Both the position numbers and the translations under genes were made by a program. From Hyparrhenia diplandra (taxonomy: Eukaryota > Streptophyta > Magnoliopsida > Poales > Poaceae): a stretch of 64,000 nucleotides of DNA. A model generated the notes under the pieces. The model did no database searches and had not been told where the DNA came from. It worked only from the letters and a program-made list of their open reading frames with translations. Each line of letters starts with the position of its first letter. Position 1 is the first letter of the stretch. The stretch spans positions 558,001 through 622,000 of the forward strand of contig JADLZK010011568.1 in the NCBI GenBank assembly GCA_015847255.1, given 5' to 3'. Positions 10,773-22,115 of the stretch are shown in pieces.

Positions 10773-12178
10773 ATAATTTAGGTTGCCGTTAACTAAACTA
10801 ATTGAACTTTGAATAATTGAACGTTAATGTTATGCTGTAAAAAAACTAAATTGGTTTTGGTTTTATATAATGTCTGCATTTATTTTTTAGCTAAAGTTCG
10901 GTTCAAAAATATAAACGTTTTGTAATTTGGAATAGAGTGAGTAAAAAAGGTAACACTTGGACATGAAAAAAGTTAGAAAAATCAACCTTTACATGGCACC
11001 CTATTGCCAGAGTGGAATTTTACAAAGTCATCTAATTAAAACACTACCTCTCACCAGTATGTAATTGCATTTCCTCTAATTTTTCATCTAAATATGCATC
11101 AATATTTGGTAAAGACTTCCAACAAATAAATAAATGAGAAAACACTTTTTTTAGAATAATGAGAAGACACATTTAGCCAAGTCTCATTTCAGCCCCGGCT
11201 GATCCCAGTAATCCCACTCCCACCAAAAACCTAGCCTCCATCCCTCCGCAGGCAACCGGCGTCATGCGTCTTCCTCCGCCGCTCATTGGCGATGCTTCCG
11301 ATCAACCACGGCCATCTTTTTTTTTTTTTTCACATTTTTCTGACTGCCACTATATAGGTCTTAATTGAGCTTGTTATTAGTCCCCTATACGTCAAAAAGC
11401 TCGGAAGAAAGCAGAGACAGATAAGATAAAATAAAATAAAATCGATCAGAGTTAGAATTAGCTTCGTCACCTCCAAGGTCAGGACACGTCCAATGTCCAA
11501 TAGAGACCGCAAGGCACTCCACCTAATAATAAACAAGTTCGCATCCAAGTCTTAGAAAAACTCTGATCTCTCTTCTTTCACCATATCGAAATAGAAACTG
11601 AGAAAAAAAAAACTTGGACTCAACGAGGCTACCCTCTTCTTGATAGTGTCGGCGGAGAACACCAGAGCATATGCAGGTCGACATGAGAGGCATCAGCTCA
11701 ATGGAACGTGATGACATCACCATTTGAATGCATACGTACATGAGGACATCCTTAGCAGTCCACCACCAGATTAGCGATCGAAATTTAATCACTAAAGCAC
11801 AACAATATAGTGGAAAAATATGGGCATCAATTATTATATTATATATATTAGCAGTAATAGTATTAGTACTAACTTTACCCAAATGAAATCAAATTTTAGA
11901 ATTATAGAAAATGAATAAATATTATTGACTCAATATTATTACACCAAATTAACATTATTGTGTTAAGTAGTTGTACATGGGGAAAAAACATGTACTCTGG
12001 ATCTAAGTTGTTGTAATCAGTGCTAGAATGTGAGGTACGAAGGAAGGTCGGGTGATCATTTAAGGTAGAGATACTGTTTTTTCTCCCGTTGCAACGCACG
12101 ACGGGCATATTTGCTAATAAAAAAAAAAGGATAGTACATGAAACAGGCTTCGCTTGATAAAGCGGTGCTTATTGCGTG

Positions 12179-12480
12179 CTACACATTTGATGCTGCATCT
12201 TCCTTGTAATCTCTTCTCCGTGAATTATGCCGAAGCCTGCGACGGCGGGTAGAACCGTTGCCTGAAGCATCCTCTGGCTTTAGCGGCGGGATCCCATTCC
12301 TGGCGCTGTACAGCGCTTGGGACAACCAGTTCATGACCTTCGTCGGGGACTCGGGGGCGAGGTCAGCCACCAGTGGGTTGGGCCGGTTAGCCACCAGCGG
12401 GATGGGCCGGTACAACGACGACCATGTCACGGACGCCTCTCCTGATGCCCTTCAGAGATCTGCACTCTCCTGATGCCCTT
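12179..12480 (-). CDS. Unidentified open reading frame, possible gene fragment
   Basis: A minus-strand frame of about 83 residues has biased, coding-like composition: NPLVADLAPESPTKVMNWLS, then an arginine-rich tail (RRRRLRHNSRRRD). It has no ATG at its head; the nominal start is GTG. A 20-base word containing CTGATGCCCTTCAGAGATCT is repeated just upstream (about 12441 and 12471), which suggests a local duplication. I do not recognise the product. It may be a truncated exon. Confidence 0.25.
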
Positions 12481-12604
12481 CAGAGATCTGCACCTGCAAT
12501 AAAAACGATCAATTCTGCTCCGTCAAACGCGGCTTGGTCTCTCTCGTACGAGGTGTACAATAATCCCTGACGCTGGAATACCCAAAATACTACTGAATCT
12601 GTGC

Positions 12605-12843
12605 GTGTTCACTTGGTGAAAAGTGAACCCAAAAAGTGCTATAGTACCGTCACATCAAATCTTTTAACGCATATATGGAGTAGTAAATGTAGATAAATAA
12701 AAAAATTAATTGTACAGTTTGGCTGAAAAGTACGAGACGAATCTTTTATGCCTAGTTAGTACATGGTAGGATAATAATTACCAAATACAAACGAAAAGTG
12801 CTACATTACACGAACGCAATATAATCCACCAACTAAACACCCC
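12605..12843. mobile_element. MITE-like element of about 240 bp
   Basis: Ends are imperfect inverted repeats (GTGTTCACTTGGTG on the left; CACCAACTAAACACCC on the right). The interior contains AAGTGCTATAGTACCGTCAC and GAGACGAATCTTTTATGCCT, words I recognise from a very abundant rice MITE group. The superfamily is not assigned. Confidence 0.6.
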
Positions 12844-13439
12844 TTTGCTGCAACTTTTACGTCTCTGGCGTCCTCATCAACGGCGACCTTGCCGTCTTTC
12901 TGGAGATGGCCGTGCCCCCATGCACGTACTACATGTCATTGTAGTTCTATTTTTTTCTAGGCAAGTAGGGCCTATTTGACAGTAACTTGTAAACTGTCTA
13001 CTACTATGCCACCGTCAGTACATCTACGGCAAGCCCGTCTGCTCTCGACGTTGAAGCCTTGAAGGTACACGCGTTGGAGAAGAAGGACGCTGCGACTGCG
13101 ACGCGCGAGAAGAAGAACCATTCAAATGAAGTGGGCCGAAGGAAGACGTCGCGGCCCAAGAAGCCAAACTCTAAGCTATCTGGACCGGATTGAGTGAAAT
13201 GAAGCAATTGGCCCTGCAAGGCCCATGATGGAGGCAGATGCGGCACCTATCCACACACATACCTTAGTCGTGAAATTGAGTGGTAGTCCGGTAACATACT
13301 ATTCAACCGATGAAATATGTGAATTGAAAAGAAGTTGTGGTTGTTACTGGGTGAATAAATGTGGAGTTGGATTAGGGGCCTGAGTTGCAGAAAAAAAAGA
13401 GAGAGACTGGAGAGGCCACTTGCACCAGCATCACAGAAC
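12844..13439. other. Gene-less stretch
   Basis: Contains only short open frames (minus 13004-13246, 80 codons; minus 13247-13447). I do not recognise these and find no splice partners for them. No RNA gene or clear transposon end was seen. Confidence 0.4.
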
Positions 13440-14110
13440 ATGTTCACACGCGAGAGCGAGACGACTCTAGAAATTATAGTAGTTTGGCTTTAGTTTTTGA
13501 AACGAACTAGCTAGTTGCAGGAAAGGACGGTGATACAGCGTTCTTGTTCTGCATATATATTATAATAACTGTCATGAAACTGCTTCGTATACTATCAGTG
13601 TTACATAGAGTTTCCAAAAAAAGAAAAAATCGTGTGTGTGACAGAGCACGAATCTATTGTCGCTGGGTTGTTATCCTGTCCACGTGCAGTTCCTCGGAAG
13701 CTTTTGTTTCCTTGCGCTGCAGGAGCAGCATCTCGCTCACCTTCTTCACAGTGGCGAAAATCCTGCCCACCGGCCTGTACGTAGCTGCTCTCAAACCTTC
13801 TTCTGTTCTTCAGTGTGTTTCTCTGAATTCCAGGATCTAGAAGATACTATAAATGATAACCTGTCTACTTTTAACACATGAATTTCAATCTGCGAGTGTG
13901 TTGTTCCTGTTCGAATTTGCCACACTCACATGATCCACCTGAATTGGTCACGAACATATATAACATATTCACATGCGAGAGCGCATTCAGGCCGGTAGAG
14001 TTTTGTCTTAGTAGTTGTTGAAACCATCACATGAAGCAGGCTTATTGAAGCAGCACGAAAGGATGACAATACGGGCGTTCTGCGTAACTGCCATGACCGT
14101 GTGTACAACT
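13430..14110 (+). repeat. Diverged direct duplication, spacing about 530 bp
   Basis: 13437-13590 (ACATGTTCACACGCGAGAGC, GGAAAGGACGGTGATACAGC, ACTGTCATGA) is echoed at 13966-14110 (ACATATTCACATGCGAGAGC, GAAAGGATGACAATACGGGC, ACTGCCATGA). Order is the same and indels are frequent. There is no shared open frame. Confidence 0.55.
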
Positions 14111-14268
14111 ATACATAGAACTAGACGCTGTTTGCAGTTGAAATTTTGTGGCACTTTTTGGTCTGAACTCGAACCTTCGTCCTGCTCAGAGTCAGAGGTG
14201 ACTTTTTGGCATCAAACTTTTCATCATCCTAGAGAAGAAGCGCCTGATCTGCATGCCAACACGGTTTT

Positions 14269-14477
14269 GTTCGTTGCAACCGGCACCGACACGAAAACAA
14301 TGTCTGAATTCGTGTGCATGAATTGCTTGTTCGTTGCAACCGTCACCGACATGAAAACATCGTCTGAAACTGCTGCATTCGTGTGCATGCATTGCTTGTT
14401 CGTTGCAACCGTCACCGACATGAAAACAGCGTCTGAATTCTGAAACTCAACCGTCACCGACATGAAAAACAGCGTCT
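14269..14477 (+). repeat. Tandem repeat of 60-69 bp units
   Basis: Units begin TCGTTGCAACCG at 14271, 14331 and 14400, each followed by (T/G)CACCGACA(T/C)GAAAACA and GTCTGAA. A shortened fourth unit (TCAACCGTCACCGACATGAA) starts near 14447. An open frame (plus 14015-14443) translates three of them as FVAT(V/G)TD(M/T)KT repeats. The 60/69/47 spacing and a stop after the third unit argue that this is non-coding. Confidence 0.7.
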
Positions 14478-14479
14478 GG

Positions 14480-17400
14480 AGTATATTTGAAAATGGTGAT
14501 TTCAGTTTAGCCAACTCATACTATTCCACCCGCTCCTGTCATCCTGCATACTTATCAAGGTATGATTACCACCTTCTGTTTTGTTCTCTTCTGTAATGGG
14601 AGCTGCATCGATCTCCATCCATTTTGTATTCTTGACATTTTGTCCAACAAGCTTGCTCTCTCAAGTCTCCTTGACATTCATAGTTTAGCCAACTCTGAAC
14701 CTTGTTTTCTTCTGTAATGGGAGCTGTATATATGTTTTTCTGACTTCTGTAAGTCAGGAATTTACAGCCAATCAGCTATCTCATCCTCTGTTGTTTTTTT
14801 CTTTCTCCTTGCCAAACAAGCAAAAAATGCCAACCAGATACTTTAAAATTACTGAGCTTGATCACTATCAGCAGAAAGTCCATTTCTCACACATGCCACA
14901 AAGCTAATAAGTCAGAAGCTGCTCCACAAAATCCGGGAAAACAAAAATACAATGACGCTGCGAATCCAAAGTAAACCATGTTGTCATCTTCTGAATCTGT
15001 CACATGATCCCCGTGAAAGGTTTAGGAGAGTTGGATGGATGGTCAATTCCAGAGTCCGTGGGGATCAGATCAACTTGTGTTGCACCAGCATGACCTGGAC
15101 ATTACAACTTCACACACACGTTCCTGAAACAAACTTTTGTTTTGTTTATTTACAGCACTCTGACTTGATGCCTCTCGGATCAAATGCCGGTTGACTACCG
15201 CGAATCGTGCGTGATATCGATAGACGATAGCGCGGTAGGTCGACAATGAAATTAAAAATTCTTGTAAGCGTGGATAGATGAGTGAACACAAGGATTGCAA
15301 CTTGAAGAGGTCAAGGTGAAGTGAGCTACTAGGAATAGATCCTTGCATTATCAGCATTATTCCATTGTTTTTGCTTCTCTGCATCACTGCATGCAAATGC
15401 TTCAAGAAATCTAGAATTAGCATCATACTTCCACAAGGCGGCTACTACCTAACCTGACCTTTTTTCTTATGTAGCAATGCTATCTATTACCTACCCTTGA
15501 GATGTGACCCTCTTAATAACCTGGAAAATCATGTCAAAACCTCCCCTTTAATTCCTCTTTCATCTTACGCCACCATAGCGCCCCTTTTTGCAGGTAACCG
15601 ATTTTTCGCTTTCGTTTCGATTGGCGGCCATAGTCTAATATAATTCAGACTCCAAATTGTTCCTACCTGTATGTTCCTCTTCCAGTGTTGTACTGCAAAC
15701 CTTGGCGATCTTACTTTCTAGAGCTTGTACTACGTGCCATTCTGTTTTTCCTTGGATGATAAGCCAAACAAAGTCTCACATGCTCTCTTCTGGGAGCTTC
15801 TGAATCATGGTTGTCATGCTACTGGTTTGGTGGATGGACACATACACACACCAAGTGTGTTGACACGAAGAGAACTTGATGAACAGAAAGCATAATTGCA
15901 TATACATGTTTCTTTCGCCTTCACATCATGTGTTTTCCATCCCTGTCAAATCTCATCATGATCTTCATCCGCATCAAAAAGAGAGGGGACGTCCATCGAT
16001 CTGCAGTCTCAGGCATCAGGTAATAAAGGTGAAAATGAAAGTGAATTTCTTTATGAGAAACAAAACAACAGAGATAAATTACATGATGGAGAGACAGTGT
16101 CTTTAATAATCTCACTTTGTGTAGAAAAGGAGTACGTGATCTGCCAAATTAAAGGAGCTCATCTGCTTTATTAAGAATTAAATAACCTAACCATAATTTA
16201 CTTTGGTGTACACATGTGTAAAATTGTCATCAGGTGGGTGGCCGGTCGCCGTTAACTGATGCAGTAGCTCACGGTCAGAATTGAACTACTAACTGTGAAG
16301 ATGAGGAAAAGGTGGCCGGCCGGGGAGTGATTGATGGATAAGTTTGAGTTTGATGATGGCGCCGTTTTTGCTTTTCCTCCATATGATGACAGGATAGGTG
16401 CAGCTATCGATCGATTATTCATTCATTATACTGCTGCTGATCGATGCTGCCAAGGATGAGATATATAATAACAAAGCTGCGTGCGTGTGCTCTGGGTGCA
16501 GAAACAAGGGAATTGGTGGCCACCTAACTAGAGATCGATTTTTATGTCACCTTGTTCCATCATATATCTGAAAGCAACATAGTGTTGTTTTCCACGAGGA
16601 AGTTGCATTGCGTTGTTAATTATCAATTTTTTTTTACTTGAATACACAGGAGAAGGAAATTAACAAACCCAGCCCAAACAATGAGATGAGTATTCATGCA
16701 TGACATGCATGTAACCATACTAATGTAGCATCGATGGAGGCCATGCATATAGCATGTTGAGAGTTGAGTATATATGTGTGCCATGCATGCATGCTGCATA
16801 TATACATATATATCGTCGTCGTCTAGAAACAAAGGAGACATATATGTTGGCTCGATACTGCATATTATATTATATATATAACTAAAATTAAAGCATGCAT
16901 GTCTCACAGCATGCTAGCTGCTCCGACGATATATCTGACTTGCTACACACGATTCAATTCAATCATGTTCAGCACGCGACCCATAAAACGGCTAAGTCAA
17001 GGTCACAATGTCAACGTGCCTACAAAAATATTATCACGCATTCTTCATCTAAACAAAATTACAAATTATGAAATATGATAAAAAGTAACCTCTAAATTTT
17101 TTCGAGGCTTGCCACGACGGACCCACACGATATATAAGCTAGGTTGCAAATCTGAGCAAGAGAGAGAACGATTGGAATCGAAAATGATCCCTCCATCACA
17201 CGTTAACAGCACCGTTGTCTCAGTCACGAACTACCAATTAACCTTTACTAGTTACTACAGTGTTCATAAAAGAAAAACTTAACCTTTTACTACTACCAGC
17301 TGCCTCCAGCAAAAGAAAGGCTCTTGATTGAGAGATATATGGATATAGATTGCTAACTTTTCCTGAAACCGACTTCCACAACCATTGCATGCATGAGTAT

Positions 17401-17990
17401 TCATACTGAGAAACAAAACAAAAAAGATTGGAATATAGATCCTTGGAGTTAACTCTTATAGTACTGTCTTATAATACATGCTAGAAACGAGATAAGTCAG
17501 ACAAATTCTGACCACAAGACTGTAGCAGGTAAACGTTGTAATCATGACTGGAGTGTCAAACAGTTGACAAAAACCGGCAGACGAGAGATATGATCGTTTC
17601 TTGTTCAGCACTTGGAAACTACTCCTACTGATATCCATCAGCAGCAGCAAATAAAGTTTGACATGCATGCTGCACGTACGCACTGCCCTCAACTAATCTA
17701 CTCCTACGTAAACGCTTCTTGCTTGGTCGGTCTACATATGTGTGTGAAGTACGCACACTCATTTCATCCTTATATTCATGTCGTCCTTATAGTCGTTTCC
17801 ATAATTGATTTTAGGACATAGTCTAGTTTTACTGTGTATCGTTAATTGGTTAGTAAATTAAATCAACAACAACTCCGCACGTATGTGGACTTTGCATCCA
17901 TGCACAGTACATACGTATACTCGTGCACTATTTGAACGCATCACACTAATTGGTTTAATTAGGTAGCTTTGCTTGGCTTGCCTGATAGTG
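14480..17990. other. Gene-less AT-rich stretch
   Basis: No supportable gene. Small local echoes occur, for example CTTCTGTAATGGGAGCTG at about 14591 and 14711. 16690-16910 is rich in ATGCATG- and ATATATA-type words. 15070-15426 (minus, 118 codons) and 15876-16106 are open by chance as far as I can tell. Confidence 0.45.
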
Positions 17991-18004
17991 ATATATATGT
18001 GGAT

Positions 18005-18794
18005 TATAGTTTTCCATGCGGCTCGCGACCCGACGGCCCGGCCCGGCACGAAGCGCCGCTTTTGGCCCGCCCGAGGCGCCAGTGCGGGCTTGGGGTGACC
18101 CCAGGCACGGGCACGGGCACAGCCCCGCACGGGACGAAGCAACGGCCTCAATGGGCCGTGAAACTGGGAACACCAAAAAAAATGAGGCACATGAAACCTA
18201 ATCCCATATCCCCTATCTCCTCCCCAATCCGCCGCTTGGCCTCCCTCTACTCGTGTCTCTCGCGTCGTGCCTCCCGGGGCCGGCCACGGAGCAAGCGGCG
18301 AAGTCGAGCCGCCAGATCCAGCCCCGAGCAGCCCCTCCTCCGTGCCTCCCCATGCCGGCGGCCCTCCTCCATGCCGACCACGCCAGTGGCGGCGGCAGCG
18401 GCCACGCCCGCCTCTTCCCTTCCTGGCGGGCGAGCCGCGACCTCTCCACTCGCGTCCCCCGGCTTGCGGCGGGCGACCCAGCGCTAGGTCGTTCACGGCG
18501 GCGCCGAAGTCCCCAGCCGCGGCCAGCTCCGTCGCTTCCCGAGCGGACAGGAGCGCGTGCGTGTTCCATTCCCCTCTCTCGGTGGGCCTCGGGCCAGCCC
18601 GGCCCGCAATTTCTCCACCAGGCTCACCGAGCCGACCCAAAGACGATTTAGAGCCCGTGGGGCGGGCGGGCCGACCCCCGGGCACGGCCCGGTCAGGCAC
18701 GGCCTGGTGGACACCAACGCAGCACAGCTCGGGATGGCCCGACACGGCACGACATCAGGCCAGGCCGGGCCAGCCCGCCCGTTGGAAATCTATA
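18005..18794. mobile_element. Non-autonomous hAT element, 790 bp
   Basis: Inverted ends TATAGTTTTCCA (left) and TGGAAATCTATA (right) match at 11 of 12 positions. They are flanked by an 8-bp near-perfect duplication, ATGTGGAT (17997-18004) and GTGTGGAT (18795-18802). The subterminal regions are packed with GGCCCGGC- and GGCACGGCCC-type words, as in rice nDart-like elements. The GC-rich centre has long open frames on both strands (up to 295 codons) but no recognisable protein. It is probably captured or biased sequence. Confidence 0.75.
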
Positions 18795-18802
18795 GTGTGG
18801 AT

Positions 18803-19999
18803 GTCAGTGTCAGCTTACCTAACAAATCACCAGCCTAGTAAGGGCTCCTCATGCATCAGAACTTTCTCTCATCTCATGAACCTTTTTTTCTTCCTGCTGT
18901 CTCCAAATGACCCGGCCTTCTAAATCTTTTAATAGGTGGTGATTGTTCGCATGCAGTTGAATCAGACCATAGTCCCATAGTCGCGCTTTACGCGTAACGT
19001 AGTAGTGCATCTACTGCCGGCCGCGTTTAATTTGACTATAAATATAGTCATTAATATCATCGATCGGTCGGTGCAAATTAATTAGAGCATTGTGACTTTA
19101 TGTGACTATATATGAAACGCCTATATATATAATTGAGAATTGAGTTTAGAAAGTTGGAGTTGAGTATATTTGAGACTTGTGTTTGGTGGCTAAACTCCAA
19201 CTTTGACGGAGGATGTGAAACGACTGCAGCAGCAGTTGCAGTTTGTTAAGCTAATAGAGTATGAAGGAAAGAATTAGCTAGGGCAATATAATACAAAACA
19301 ATATAGGAGCCTCGTAACAGAAGCACTAGTTTTCGGTTTCTTCCGAACGTGTCGTGTAGTTCCAACGCTTTTTGGGCCACTGCTGTCCGCTTGCGCGGTT
19401 GGTTGTTGGCGAAGACGTGTGGCTTGTAGCTGTAGCTAGGTCGGCAACTCGGCATTGCTGCTGCGGGCTGCCTGCTGGCAAAACCGCGTCGTCCAGCTCT
19501 CTTCCATCTCCAAGAAAAGGTCTCCGATTACAGCTACTAGTAGCTTCGGCTGGTGCGGCGTTGACTTCCCAACTGCAGCGCACCGCCACGTACGAGAGCT
19601 TAGGAGTTGAATAATGTCTATATCTATACTTACTATATATATATATATACCCAAAGTTTCATACACATCCCTTTTAATTAGAACCATTGGATAATTAATT
19701 AATTGTCTCTAAATCTAATTGCACACGTTAATTTTAATTGTGGGGCCATGTCCGTCTTAATTATGTGTTCCTGCCATAGTAAGATCTTTACCTCGAAGAC
19801 ATCTTTTTTTCACCAAAACTTTCTTTACCCTCTGACGATCATACCGGCGCAACAACGGTACACTCATATCTTAATTATTTTCAATCTCCTCCCATTTCTT
19901 TTCTAAGCCTCGTTTTATAACGTACATCAAGCCACCACCAAGAAGAGCAACCATCAAGCAGTCACTTCAAAGGTAGGGGCCGGCATGTCGCATCGGCCT
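18803..19999. other. Gene-less stretch
   Basis: Short overlapping frames at 19246-19690 on both strands are not recognisable. An AT-dinucleotide run lies at about 19635-19650. The segment from about 19618 (TCTATATCTATACTTACTAT) could be a Helitron-type 5' end, but I find no partner 3' end. Confidence 0.35.
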
Positions 20000-20650
20000 C
20001 CTCGCCCGCCCGCCCATCCGTAGCCCGCTTCTCGTTAAGTCCTCGAGGCCAACCCCAATCCGTCCGAAGAAGAACATGGTGGCTCATATGCCCCCCCCAC
20101 ACACACACACACACGCACACACACCATGTGTGTATCACCATCTACTAGTGAGGAATTGATAATGTGTGTACCTTTCTCTCTCAGTTTGAGACCATAACAG
20201 TCCCCACGAAAAGCATGCAGCTTTCAAGTTCAGACATTGTTTTCGAAGCTTTAGACAGTGAACTCTTAAATCCCTTGTTTCTAAAGTGTTTAGCATATTG
20301 TTGGCTCCACAACGTTGATTCAGCAATCCGGCCGCAAAGCTTCACAATTCTCAGACTGTCTGCTGTTGGATGACAGTTGTCGCCTATTATGGTCTTGAGC
20401 TTGTCAACAAATGCTTCACGTTGTTGCTCCTCACTCCCCTGTATTGTTCTGATCAACTGTGCTCTGAATTGCACCATCCCGCCCATCCGTAGGCCGCTTC
20501 TCGCAAAGTCCTTGAGGCCACCCCCAATCCTAAAAAAAGTATGCGGCGGCTAATATGCCCCCGCCCATCCGTAGGGCTCATATGCCCCCCAATCCCACGT
20601 GTGTATCACCATCTACAAATGAGGAATTGATAATGTGTGTATCTATACAT
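20000..20650. repeat. Direct repeats of about 165 bp flanking a captured exon
   Basis: 20006-20170 and 20483-20647 share, in order, CCGCCCATCCGTAG, CGCTTCTCG, CTCATATGCCCC, GTGTGTATCACCATCTAC and GAGGAATTGATAATGTGTGT. The first copy has an expanded (CA)n tract at 20099-20126. The 310 bases between them hold the coding-like fragment at 20181-20486. The arrangement resembles a small composite or LTR-like structure. Confidence 0.7.
20181..20486 (-). pseudogene. Captured exon resembling grass BLE2/ARM-fold proteins
   Basis: A 101-residue minus-strand frame has strongly coding-like sequence: QREAFVDKLKTIIGDNC, ADSLRIVKLCGRIAES, QYAKHF, SKASKTMSELESCMLF. The helical repeat character and the SKASKTM...LESCM ending remind me of the C-terminal part of the plant BLE2-like (ARM-fold) family; this is from memory. 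No start or flanking exons were found, and direct repeats bound the fragment. It is most likely a transduplicated exon. Any function would be speculative. Confidence 0.45.
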
Positions 20651-21620
20651 AGTTGTTAAAGCAAAGAATGTACATTCTTGCATCAATGTTGCCTATGAGA
20701 AACAGTAGGTGCTTCCTCTAGTACCAAGAATGTTAGTTCTAGCATTATTCTAGAGGGGCGTCAACTGGGGATACATTGTTTCAATGCCTCATACACGGTA
20801 GAGTAGTTGTTTGCCCTAAGCCCTCAAATCTACCTCAAACCCTAGTGTATGTGTAACCTACCTTTCAAGGGTGCGTAAAGCTACATACTTCGCTGAAACG
20901 ATCATAAGTTCACAAATGGCATACTCAAAAGCTGTGCTGCCGGTGTGCCAATCCAAAACGAAATCGAACATTTTGAAACATTTTTGCTAAGTCCTTGTAA
21001 AATCCATATTTACCAAGCCTTCTTTCTCAAATTATCCCAAGAAGCTAAGCTCAAGCCCGTGATGACATGAGCCTACCGGGTTGGCGGAGCCAGGAATCTG
21101 TGGCGTTATTCTCGACGATTTGGTTGTTCACCAAAGATCGATAATACATTTTCTAGTATTGAAGATTAATTATGAGAACTATTTTTGTCTAAAATACACC
21201 GTGTAACTAATGTCATTTAAGATAATATATATATTTGTTTACATATACTGCCCATCAAAACTAATAAGCAAGTTTGACCTAAATGTAAATAAAATTGTAT
21301 TCCTCATTGGAGAGGTACTAATGTTGTTTCAAATGTTGCCAAAAATTGGCTTCATTCACTTGAAAAGGATATGGCCGTGCACTCACATGGCACGCAATGA
21401 CGACGCATGCATTTGGTGAACCAACAGATCAGCGACATGCATGATTCGAGGACGACGATCGGGTACAATAATGGAGGAACTATGATTCGATAGTGCTTGA
21501 ACAATGTATATATCTATCTTGCACTGGAATTAGTTTGTTTTAATTTGCGACTAGTCAACGACGATCTCACTCACATTGGCTTGACTAGCAAGTAGTAGCA
21601 ACGTACACGAACAACCATGC
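20651..21620. other. Gene-less stretch
   Basis: No gene, splice pattern or transposon end that I can support. Open frames are under 70 codons. Confidence 0.4.
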
Positions 21621-21841
21621 ATACCCGAGGCTGATGATGGCCCAACCTATATCTAGTTTTTCTGAGTTTATTGTTAAGTGGGTGCGTAGGGATGCTAATT
21701 CGGTGTCTCATGTTTGTGCATCTATGGTGTCGGCCACCGAACGCTCCTTGTTTTGGCTCGACTTTTGTTCCGACTGGCTAGTGAAACTAGCGGAATCTTG
21801 TCGTGAATTAATGGAAGCTTTGTGATTACTCAAAAAAAAAA
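21621..21841 (+). mobile_element. 5'-truncated LINE, 3' tail with RNase H end and poly(A)
   Basis: The frame to the TGA at 21823-21825 reads FIVKWVRRDANSVSHVCASM, then ATERSLFWLDFCSDWLVKLA. This is the C-terminal RNase H signature of plant L1-type LINEs (WVRR.AN..AH..A). Seven bases after the stop a 10-base poly(A) begins (21832-21841). Only the last 60 or so codons are present, as expected from 5' truncation during target-primed reverse transcription. A target duplication is not obvious. Confidence 0.75.
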
Positions 21842-21844
21842 GTA

Positions 21845-22115
21845 CTCCATTCTAAATTACAAGCCATTTTGATTTTTCTATACACATTTTCTATTACGTA
21901 TCCAGACAAAATGTAAATCTAAATGCTTAGCAAAAGTTACAGGGTTGTTTGCTACATGGACTCTGACGCAAAAGCTAGCACCTCCATTCAAAAATCACAT
22001 TCCCAAGTGCCCAAAAATTAGGCACCTATGATAGCTCACAGTGCTAGGCAACTTGGCCTAGAACGTAAGCAATATGTACCTTGAAAATCAGAATAACTTA
22101 TAATTTGGAATGGAG
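21845..22115. mobile_element. Stowaway-like MITE
   Basis: Inverted ends CTCCATTCTAAATTACAAG (left) and CTTATAATTTGGAATGGAG (right) are flanked by TA at 21843-21844 and 22116-22117. TA target and CTCC-type TIRs indicate the Tc1/mariner-related Stowaway class. The centre (about 21950-22080) looks unrelated to the usual short interior and may be an insertion. The right end is also present at the start of the duplicated copy near 25475. Confidence 0.7.

Larger units (their letters stand above)
7446..12117 (+). mobile_element. Non-autonomous Helitron, about 4.7 kb
   Basis: The 5' end is TC at 7446 (TCTTACTATTACTAATTGAG, then GGCTCCAACGGTGGCTCCAC), preceded by A. The 3' end is CTAA at 12114-12117 followed by T, about 9 bases after a hairpin whose stem is CCCGT (12085-12089) and ACGGG (12101-12105). 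TC start, CTRR end, subterminal hairpin, A-T target and no terminal inverted repeat are the Helitron hallmarks. The 5' sequence matches my memory of rice Helitrons. The interior holds a decayed RPA-like segment (about 8876-9215), a nested SINE (10490-10772), GC-rich patches near 7770-7950, 9580-9770 and 11190-11310 that could be captured exons, and otherwise AT-rich filler. No intact Rep/helicase is present. Confidence 0.7.

Noticed and set aside
14269..14477. CRISPR-like array
   Set aside because: Repeats are contiguous 60-69 bp tandem units without unique spacers, and the genome is a plant.
17858..18745. 295-codon minus-strand and 218-codon plus-strand frames
   Set aside because: Both run through the hAT element; one crosses its left end and the other its right end. 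Openness follows from the GC-rich repeats.
19618..20160. Helitron with a TCTATATCTATACTTACTAT 5' end
   Set aside because: No hairpin plus CTRR 3' terminus could be found downstream, so the element is not supported.
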